Assembly (NCBI RefSeq): GCF_042685105.1
Contig: NZ_JBHUMO010000028.1
Span: 1 to 27,139 of the forward strand
Source: Enterococcus_G camelliae
GTDB lineage: Bacteria > Bacillota > Bacilli > Lactobacillales > Enterococcaceae
Length of the DNA: 27,139 nucleotides
Reading direction: 5' to 3'
In this document: positions 21,901-27,139 of the stretch, piece by piece
Layout of the letters: every line of letters begins with the position of its first letter
How positions within the stretch are numbered: the stretch's first letter is position 1
Translations under genes and position numbers: made by a program
The notes under the pieces: generated by a model
What the model saw: the letters and a program-made list of their open reading frames with translations, nothing else
Databases searched by the model: none
What the model was told of the DNA's origin: nothing

Positions 21901-24866
21901 TAGATACAGATTATTCAATAGAACAAGGTGAAAATGGAACATTTACGATTAAGTTCCTAAAAACGATTTCGAATGCGTATTATATTACGTATAATTCAAT
22001 TATTGATTCAGATAAAGTGAATGACACATTGACTAACTCAGTAAACCTTTCTGGTAACGGAAAAACAAATATATCTGGCGACAAAACTGAAGAAGTTGAT
22101 GTAATCAATAACGGGGGAAGTTCTTCTGGTTCGAATTACGAAATTGATGTCTTGAAAATAGACAAAGATACAGAAAAAGTTTTACCTGGAGCAACGTTTG
22201 AATTAACGAAAAAGAATAGCGACTTTAAGCAAGTAACAACAACAAATGAGTCTGGCCAAATTAATTTTGGTAAATTAAAATCGGGCACGTATTATCTAAA
22301 AGAAATTACAGCACCTTCAGGATATGTTTTATCAACTGAAGTAAAAACCATATTATTAAGTAAGACCTCAACAACCAATGGAAAGTTTGCAATTACCCAA
22401 GAAAATGAACAAATGACAGGCTCCGTAGAATTAACCAAGACAGATAGTGATACCAGCAAAGTATTATCTGGAGCTGTTTTCACATTATTTGATGAAACGA
22501 ATCAAGTAGTGAAAGACGGACTAGTTACTGATAAAGATGGTAAAATTTCTGTTTCGAACTTGAAGCCAGGTAACTATTACTTTGTAGAAACAGCAGCTCC
22601 AGCCGGTTATGAATTCGATAAGGATAAAAAATACGAATTTACGGTTGAATTACAAACGACGGCTAAAGTGGCAACTGTCTCTGCAACGAACGCAGAAAAG
22701 ACTGGTTCTGTTGAATTAACCAAAACAGATAGTGATACAAATAAAGTGTTAGCGGGTGCGACCTTTGCTTTGTACAAAGCAGATGGCACAAAATTAGAAG
22801 AAGAGCTACAAACAAATGAGCAAGGAAAATTATTAGTAGATAACTTAAAACCAGGCAACTATTACTTTAAAGAAACCGCAGCGCCAGCTGGCTATGAGTT
22901 TGATAGCAACAAGGAATATAACTTTACGGTTGAATTACAAACGACGGCTAAAGTGGCAACTGTCTCTGCGACCAATACCCAAAAGACGGGCTCAGTAAAA
23001 CTAAGTAAAACCGATAGTGATACTGGCAAGGCGTTAGCAGGTGCAACTTTTAGCATCTTCAAGAAAGATGGTACTGTTGTAGCCAAAGATTTGGTGACAG
23101 AGGCTAATGGTGAATTGAATTATAGTGGTCTAAAACCAGGCGACTATTACTTCGTAGAAACCGCAGCGCCAGCTGGCTATGAATTCGACAAGGATAAGAA
23201 ATATGAGTTCACCGTTGAATTACAAACAGAAACAAAAGTCGCAACGGTTTCAGCAACAAATGCGCAAAAAACGGGTTCAGTTGAACTGACAAAATTGGAT
23301 GATGATACAAATAAAGTACTACCAGGTGCAACATTTACGTTATATGATGCAACGGACAAAGTTGTCAAAGAAGGTTTAGTTACAGGTAAAGATGGCAAAG
23401 TTTCGGTCGATAACTTGAAACCAGGCAACTATTATTTCAAAGAAACCGCAGCCCCAGATGGCTATGATTTTGATAGTACTGCCAAATATCCGGTAATTTT
23501 AGGGTTGCAAGTTGATAACAAACCAACACCAGGTACGGTTGTGGTAGGTAATGCACAAACGAGTGGATCAATTCAATTAGTGAAATTGGATAGTGACACG
23601 GAAAAACCATTACCAGGTGCAACGTTCGATTTGTATAATGCAGAGAATGAAAAAATCAAATCTGCATTAACAACTGATGATAATGGTACGATTACAGTTA
23701 AAAACTTAAAACCAGGAAGTTACTACTTTGTGGAAACAGCAGCGCCAGCCGGTTATGAATTTGATAAGGATGCGAAATATGTTGCAAACTTACCATTGCA
23801 AACAACCGAAAATAAACAAGTTGTCAAAGTAACAGCTGAAAATGCCCAAAAGACAGGTTCAGTAGTCTTAACGAAGATGGATAGTGATACGAATAAAACA
23901 TTAGCAGGTGCAACCTTTGCATTGTACAAAGCAGACGGTACCCAAGTAAATGTGAAAGATCCAAATCCTATGATTACCAATGCTGATGGTAAACTTACCG
24001 TAGATAACTTGAAACCAGGCAACTATTACTTTGTAGAAACAGCAGCGCCAGCCGGTTATGAATTTGATGCAGATAAGAAATACGAATTCACCGTTGAGTT
24101 ACAAACCGAAACGAAAGTCGCAACGGTTTCCGCAACCAATGCTCAAAAGACAGGCTCAGTAGTTTTGACGAAGACGGATAGTGATACGGATAAAGTGTTG
24201 GCGGGTGCAATCTTTGCTCTGTATAAGAAAGACGGGACAGAAGTTGCAACTGATTTGAAGACCAATACAAAAGGACAAATCACCTATGAAGGTCTGAAAC
24301 CAGGTAACTATTACTTTGTAGAAACAGCAGCGCCAGCCGGTTATGAATTCGACAAAGATAAAAAGTATGAATTCACCGTTGAGTTGCAAACCGAAACAAA
24401 AGTCGCAACAGTTTCAGTAGAAAATGCTGAAAAGACAGGTTCAGTAGTCTTAACGAAGACGGATAGTGCAACGAAACAAGTCTTAGTAGGTGCTGTATTT
24501 ACTTTATTTAAAGCAGATGGCACAGTTGTAGCAAAAGATTTGAAGACTAATACAAAAGGACAAATCACCTATGAAGGTTTGAAACCAGGAAGCTATTACT
24601 TCAAAGAAACAATTGCTCCAACAGGCTATCAATTGGATAAAGATAAAAAATATAGCTTTACTGTTGAATTACAAACAACAAGCAAAGTTGCAAATGTAGC
24701 GGTAACCAATACAAAAATTCCTGCAAAACCAATCAACAATCAACCAAATAATGGACATAAATTACCAAATACTGGTCAAAAAACGGCTACATGGATGACG
24801 CTTCTCGGTGTATTCTTAATCGTAGTTGTCGCAGGAATTTGGGTGGTTAAACGAAAATTTAACTAA
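18906..24866 (+). CDS. Giant LPNTG cell-wall-anchored adhesin with Cna-like and nine SpaA-type domains
   Basis: This surface protein has 1986 residues. Its signal peptide (about 1-36) is WISLLILLVSYLAPIAQVGA. An Ig-like segment (37-155), a Ser/Thr/Lys-rich linker (about 155-215) and an SdrG/Cna-like adhesion domain (about 220-370) follow. Five related Cna-type adhesive units are marked by W385, W532, W661, W808 and W942 in W(T/S)(I/V/L) motifs. Nine SpaA-type prealbumin-like repeats (about 1077-1938) follow. Each has a strand-one lysine (LTKTDSDT), an E-box glutamate (VETAAPAGY) and a closing asparagine, the triad that forms intradomain isopeptide bonds. The C-terminus has LPNTG (1953-1957), a membrane helix and KRKFN. 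No YPK pilin motif was seen, so it is probably a single anchored stalk rather than a pilus shaft. The start has GGGGTG 5 bases upstream. Confidence 0.92.
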   Translation: MEQKQASGKRFYKLANWISLLILLVSYLAPIAQVGAVTQEDKGFAITSAKEIDGKKIKLSADVVNSSTENKTYLVAISPENSLTKEKNAPLKDKTGKEVGTYEVNGTGITFTISPNVQSSIEVDLGVANESLTEVTLTNDGKTTTIPLTTPEASATPATSEAATEGTKTDTTKTSESAKESTTTTSSTEEKKQTTTSSKETAKQAIKASDATIGNDISQYLPDSSKGTIVDSFSIDFTNKDGEVDPKDVTIATNIAINYNWSIPNELLNDYQLKNGDYFTFKLPSNVTYSAGGGSLGDYGSYTIDKDGLVTFTFNEKVEDESDIEGTFHYNQGKMNVTEPGKTEIVIPTTTGTPSQPVIVNPTGGTDISKSGKIDSATNGKNVTWTIDANTSQKELKNASIQENFPAGLTLTSSKVTLLNVGMDGTIIGVGDTLTQGTDYTIDAKGNITLIGKYANTRKAFRVTYETSIDDSAKAADPNKPYDGGKVSFTNNATLVNDGKEPIPAAATVTTTYGKMIDKAGQQAGENQQLNWTIKFNLGEKDLKPGNAVIVDTLDSNSSYVKNSIIVKTVNGEVVDPKTYEVSFDDTTNKMTINFKEGLKVGIIATYKSTYNAPLSSDGQTVKNEATGGGATTGETTGKISPTGVKKEIKNIDYNKRELSWSITFNQDRQKFHNLKITDSMGLGLSLIYPTDFVVTDLDTNQVVSTDKYKIDQTAASATVGENFVLSFTDKLTDEEHSHAYRIDYKTKVDYDLMTSGKFENNVSYDWIDINNQPHNSKQDIPFNPVWFVKDDGFKNGNYNAVTKEITWTVGINFQLHDLKNASIVDSIKKGQTYVDGSAVLNKITSFDAKGYTFVSTSTPVMFDATTQTLSTNLPEDNSAYLLIYKTSVDGTMITSSYANTATYTNNSNSKNFDATVSVKNGDELISKGGTQSTDDSSLVNWTLTLNASQSTISDASITDTPSANQTTDFSSIKIQQAGVNTDGSLTGKPLDGSSPLVLDTDYSIEQGENGTFTIKFLKTISNAYYITYNSIIDSDKVNDTLTNSVNLSGNGKTNISGDKTEEVDVINNGGSSSGSNYEIDVLKIDKDTEKVLPGATFELTKKNSDFKQVTTTNESGQINFGKLKSGTYYLKEITAPSGYVLSTEVKTILLSKTSTTNGKFAITQENEQMTGSVELTKTDSDTSKVLSGAVFTLFDETNQVVKDGLVTDKDGKISVSNLKPGNYYFVETAAPAGYEFDKDKKYEFTVELQTTAKVATVSATNAEKTGSVELTKTDSDTNKVLAGATFALYKADGTKLEEELQTNEQGKLLVDNLKPGNYYFKETAAPAGYEFDSNKEYNFTVELQTTAKVATVSATNTQKTGSVKLSKTDSDTGKALAGATFSIFKKDGTVVAKDLVTEANGELNYSGLKPGDYYFVETAAPAGYEFDKDKKYEFTVELQTETKVATVSATNAQKTGSVELTKLDDDTNKVLPGATFTLYDATDKVVKEGLVTGKDGKVSVDNLKPGNYYFKETAAPDGYDFDSTAKYPVILGLQVDNKPTPGTVVVGNAQTSGSIQLVKLDSDTEKPLPGATFDLYNAENEKIKSALTTDDNGTITVKNLKPGSYYFVETAAPAGYEFDKDAKYVANLPLQTTENKQVVKVTAENAQKTGSVVLTKMDSDTNKTLAGATFALYKADGTQVNVKDPNPMITNADGKLTVDNLKPGNYYFVETAAPAGYEFDADKKYEFTVELQTETKVATVSATNAQKTGSVVLTKTDSDTDKVLAGAIFALYKKDGTEVATDLKTNTKGQITYEGLKPGNYYFVETAAPAGYEFDKDKKYEFTVELQTETKVATVSVENAEKTGSVVLTKTDSATKQVLVGAVFTLFKADGTVVAKDLKTNTKGQITYEGLKPGSYYFKETIAPTGYQLDKDKKYSFTVELQTTSKVANVAVTNTKIPAKPINNQPNNGHKLPNTGQKTATWMTLLGVFLIVVVAGIWVVKRKFN
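22137..24719 (+). repeat. Nine tandem SpaA/Cna_B-type repeats, mostly 285 bp
   Basis: Units 2-9 begin at 22416, 22701, 22986, 23271, 23562, 23853, 24150 and 24435, and a divergent first unit begins near 22137. Periods are 285, 285, 285, 291, 291, 297 and 285 bases. The E-box and the end of each unit are nearly identical in DNA across units 2-4 and 7-8. Units 8 and 9 share an almost identical middle (about 24255-24303 and 24540-24588). Confidence 0.92.
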
Positions 24867-24894
24867 TTGATACTACTATTGATTAGTGTGAGAC

Positions 24895-24936
24895 AAAATG
24901 GACGGACTCAACAGAGTTCGTCCATTTTGCTATTTT
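24895..24936. terminator. Terminator of the adhesin gene
   Basis: The 15-bp stem AAAATGGACGGACTC / GAGTTCGTCCATTTT has one G-T pair and a 4-base loop. It is preceded by GTGTGAGAC, the same lead-in style as the efaA terminator. Confidence 0.85.
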
Positions 24937-24983
24937 CTTTTATTAACGAACTATATCATGCCAGTTTTTTGCCAAAATAAGGT

Positions 24984-25017
24984 ATAATCAAATAAATGAA
25001 AGCATTTTTTATTTGAT
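24984..25017 (+). promoter_or_regulatory. Remnant promoter and leader hairpin of the broken sortase gene
   Basis: TATAAT lies at 24983-24988 with no good -35. It is followed by an inverted repeat ATCAAATAAATG / CATTTTTTATTTGAT (24987-24998/25003-25017). A strong GGAAGGAGGGG then precedes ATG 25036. The expression signals survive although the coding sequence does not. Confidence 0.4.
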
Positions 25018-25035
25018 AAGGGAAGGAGGGGCGAA

Positions 25036-25581
25036 ATGCCAAATTAGAAAGCTATTAAAGAGGATGTAGTCAATTTTTTTACTTAAGTTGCTAATAGCAG
25101 TTTTTTTGTAATACAGCAAGTATTTTCTTTTATCCATTTGTTGTAGGTGCACGTAGCAATTTTCTTGATCAAGACACACTGATTATCAATAACAGAATAG
25201 TGGGGCTATCTTTATTCCAGTGATTGAAGTTCGTTTGCCGTTATTTGATACAACAAACGAGATGGTTTGAATGTTATTTTTGACAGATTCTATGAAGTGA
25301 CTATTGTGAATTCAAGTACAAAATACGCAATGATTTTAACAAAAGCTTTCTATTTAAATGCAACGGATTTGAGAATAATGGGTGTAAAGAGCATCGAGAG
25401 ACTAGCAATGTTAAAAAACGGAAAGGATATCGGTCATCTTGCACATATAACCAAAAGAATAAGAAACTCGATTGCAGTTTTTTGGTTTTTTCTATGGCCG
25501 TTATTGTCCTTTCTCTTTCAAAAAAATGAATAACAAGAACTAAAAGATCGAATGAAAGAACAACTACAAGCAAATGGTTGA
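25036..25581 (+). pseudogene. Degenerate sortase gene (class C-like)
   Basis: An excellent ribosome binding site and ATG 25036 are followed by a stop after three codons (TAG 25045). Fragments of a sortase then appear in changing frames. KLLIAVFL starts at 25085. SIFFYPFVVGARSNFLDQDTL starts near 25119, as in the membrane helix and following segment of sortases. IFIPVIEVRLPLFDTTNEMV (25208-25267) matches the I-x-IP-x-I-x-V-x-LP-x-F/Y core. From 25267 a frame with NATDLRI and a hydrophobic C-terminal anchor (IAVFWFFLWPLLSFLF) is broken by TAA 25531, and QELKDRMKEQLQANG follows in frame to TGA 25579-25581. The catalytic TLTGHRG and TLxTC motifs are absent. About 182 codons remain of an expected 280 or more, so internal deletions also occurred. 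Confidence 0.75.
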
Positions 25582-25637
25582 TTTTTACTTTTTTCTTTAG
25601 CCTTTGTCAAGTACAATTTGTTAAAGGAGATGAAGAG

Positions 25638-26960
25638 ATGCTGCATTTTTTAGAACGCCAATTGGAGAAAAAAGTGAAGGTTGCAGAATATTTGTATTTA
25701 AACAATGGGCAAGCGATTGAGAAGAGAGTTGCACAAGAACTAGGTATTTCCATGAGTTCTATTCAACAGTATTTCAAAGAAATTGATCAGTTGTACCAAG
25801 CGTATCGAACGAATGGAACTGTCTATAATTCTCATTCGTTACTAAAAATAACTGATGGGTTTGTTAGTCAATCAATCAAAATGAAATTGCTAAAAATAAT
25901 TGTTTATTATCCAGGTCAGCAGTCTTCCTTTTACAAACAATCATTAAATTTAAGTGATGCAACATTTTCGCGATTAGTGGCTCAATTGCGAATGGATTTA
26001 TCGCGGTACGAGATTCGTCTGTTAATAAAAAATGGTTATCAAATTGAGGGGAAAGAAGAACTCAATATTATTGGTTTCTTCACGCATTTGGCTTTCTTTT
26101 ATAAATGGTCTTTATCGGAGTTAAGGGAAGTTATCACTAAGCTTGGTGGCGAAAACGAACTCAAAGAGATTGACCAATTGTCTTTTGATTCCATCACAGT
26201 GGTTCACTCCAAACTAGAAGATCATTTTTTAAGTTATTTTTTCTTAGTTGCCGTGATCCGTAGCTATCAAAAAAATACCTTTTTTGAAAAAGATAAATGC
26301 TATGCCGAGTGTGTGATTACCACACTTAAGGCTTGGCTGCGCGAGAGCTATCTTGAATCAATTATAAAGGTTGAAGAGAAATTTGATCAGCTTTTACCGT
26401 TTAGTTTTGCAAATCACATTCACCCTAAAAACTACTCACAGGTTAAGGCCATTCTAGTCTCAACGTTGGTACAATTGAGGTTATTGCCTTTTCGCATTTC
26501 AATATCACCCCGTATACAGTTTTTTGAAAATAAATTTGCACAAGTTTCACCAGAAGAATTTGCGACAATGAGGTCATTCTTATATCGAGCCTCTCGCATT
26601 TTAAGGGCGGATTTGCTCAAACGTCAGGATAATATCAGCTTTTTTTTAATTACCAATGCGGAGATGTATCAAAAAGAATTTACACCTAGCATTATTCAGA
26701 TTTATTCCTCGATTGGTGAAAAACATGCGCAGTATATTTTAAAAAAAGTCCAACCTTTAAGTGCTTTTTTTGATGACACATTGGCAATGACATGTGTCAG
26801 TGAACGGAGTGAACTAATGGCAGATGGTAAATCAGTTGTTTTAACCACTGACTTACTACCAGAACTTCAGGTTGGAAGACAGTATTTAGTGAGTGATTTC
26901 GTTTCTTTGTCAGAGATTGTTCGAATGGGCATATGGCTAAAAGAGTTCTTACTTCTTTAA
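25638..26960 (+). CDS. Mga/EbpR-like transcriptional regulator 3
   Basis: This 440-residue paralogue of the regulators at 15869 and 17233 begins LHFLERQLEKKVKVAEYLYLN. It has HTH1 (AQELGISMSSIQQYFKEI), HTH2 (FYKQSLNLSDATFSRLVAQLRMDL), a helical middle, and an EIIB-like end (IQIYSSIGEKHAQYILKKV) closing QYLVSDFVSLSEI. ATG 25638 is preferred because AAAGGAG lies 8 bases upstream. The 20 residues of open frame before it have no start signal. It follows the sortase remnant on the same strand, so it could regulate either the adhesin island or the gene starting beyond 27139. Confidence 0.85.
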   Translation: MLHFLERQLEKKVKVAEYLYLNNGQAIEKRVAQELGISMSSIQQYFKEIDQLYQAYRTNGTVYNSHSLLKITDGFVSQSIKMKLLKIIVYYPGQQSSFYKQSLNLSDATFSRLVAQLRMDLSRYEIRLLIKNGYQIEGKEELNIIGFFTHLAFFYKWSLSELREVITKLGGENELKEIDQLSFDSITVVHSKLEDHFLSYFFLVAVIRSYQKNTFFEKDKCYAECVITTLKAWLRESYLESIIKVEEKFDQLLPFSFANHIHPKNYSQVKAILVSTLVQLRLLPFRISISPRIQFFENKFAQVSPEEFATMRSFLYRASRILRADLLKRQDNISFFLITNAEMYQKEFTPSIIQIYSSIGEKHAQYILKKVQPLSAFFDDTLAMTCVSERSELMADGKSVVLTTDLLPELQVGRQYLVSDFVSLSEIVRMGIWLKEFLLL

Positions 26961-27008
26961 AAAATGTCAGCTGATAAAATAATCTTTGAAAATTGACATT
27001 TTTTTATT
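26959..27008 (+). terminator. Terminator after regulator 3
   Basis: The stem AAAAAATGTCA / TGACATTTTTT encloses a 24-base loop and is followed by a T-rich tail. Confidence 0.7.
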
Positions 27009-27139
27009 TTTTGTGAATAAACCGATTTGTTTTTCTTGGTTCATTGTAAGATGAACTTAGCCACTTTCAAGCAATAAAAAAACGTCATAGCGAAAAATCG
27101 TGTATTATTGAAGTTCCAACACAATCAATAAGGAGATTT
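27009..27139 (+). promoter_or_regulatory. Leader of the next gene outside the window
   Basis: There is no gene here. A small inverted repeat GTTCAT-N6-ATGAAC lies at 27039-27056. AAGGAG (27130-27135) at the very edge is a ribosome binding site for a gene starting just beyond the window. Confidence 0.5.

Noticed and set aside
19256..24568. Many 60-136-codon minus-strand frames within the adhesin gene
   Set aside because: They recur with the repeat period and are mirror readings of the SpaA repeats, with no start signals.
22137..24719. Possible CRISPR-like array because of regular repetition
   Set aside because: The period is 285-297 bases, the units are coding throughout, and there are no short repeats with unique spacers.
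25267..25533. 88-codon frame as an independent small gene
   Set aside because: It has no start signal, its reading continues in frame past the stop into QELKDRMKEQLQANG, and adjacent frames carry sortase motifs. It is part of the sortase pseudogene.

Overview
The window is low-GC DNA of a lactic acid bacterium, most probably Enterococcus or a close relative. The evidence is EfaA/PsaA-type manganese uptake genes, a MurNAc-6-P salvage operon, Mga/EbpR-like regulators around an LPNTG surface protein, a LysM-CAP protein, and a small sigma factor followed by DUF1659/DUF2922 genes. No rRNA, tRNA or CRISPR array was seen.

Layout. (1) 1-530: the 3' end of an IS200/IS605-type tnpB with its structured right end, running straight into a VanZ-like gene whose own start is gone. 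(2) 569-2538: a diaminopentanoate-dehydrogenase-like oxidoreductase divergent from a MerR regulator. (3) 2556-7690: a peptidoglycan salvage cassette mupG-murQ-murP, where MurP carries its own EIIA domain. It is preceded by a perfect cre palindrome and direct repeats, and followed by a convergent RpiR regulator. (4) 7918-8331: a membrane-anchored NusG-domain-II protein. (5) 8399-10958: efaC-efaB-efaA Mn2+ ABC transporter behind a DtxR/MntR-type operator. (6) 11139-12542 (minus): secreted protein with four LysM domains and a CAP domain. (7) 12736-15664: a probable ComK-family protein divergent from a ComX/SigH-like sigma factor, then DUF1659, DUF2922 and a leaderless GH25 muramidase with an SH3-like tail. 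The sigma gene's ribosome binding site lies in a hairpin. (8) 15869-26960: two adjacent Mga-like regulators, a 1986-residue LPNTG adhesin with five Cna-like adhesive units and nine SpaA-type repeats, a wrecked sortase gene, and a third Mga-like regulator.

How the parts work together. Regions 3 and 6 deal with cell-wall sugars and cell-wall binding. Region 3 would import wall fragments as phospho-MurNAc sugars, split them with MupG, remove the lactyl ether with MurQ, and feed glycolysis under catabolite control. Region 7 resembles a competence-type regulatory locus coupled to a lysin. Region 8 is a surface-adhesin island with three paralogous regulators and a sortase that has decayed, so the adhesin probably depends on the housekeeping sortase elsewhere in the genome.

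All identifications come from reading the sequence by eye. No database search was run.
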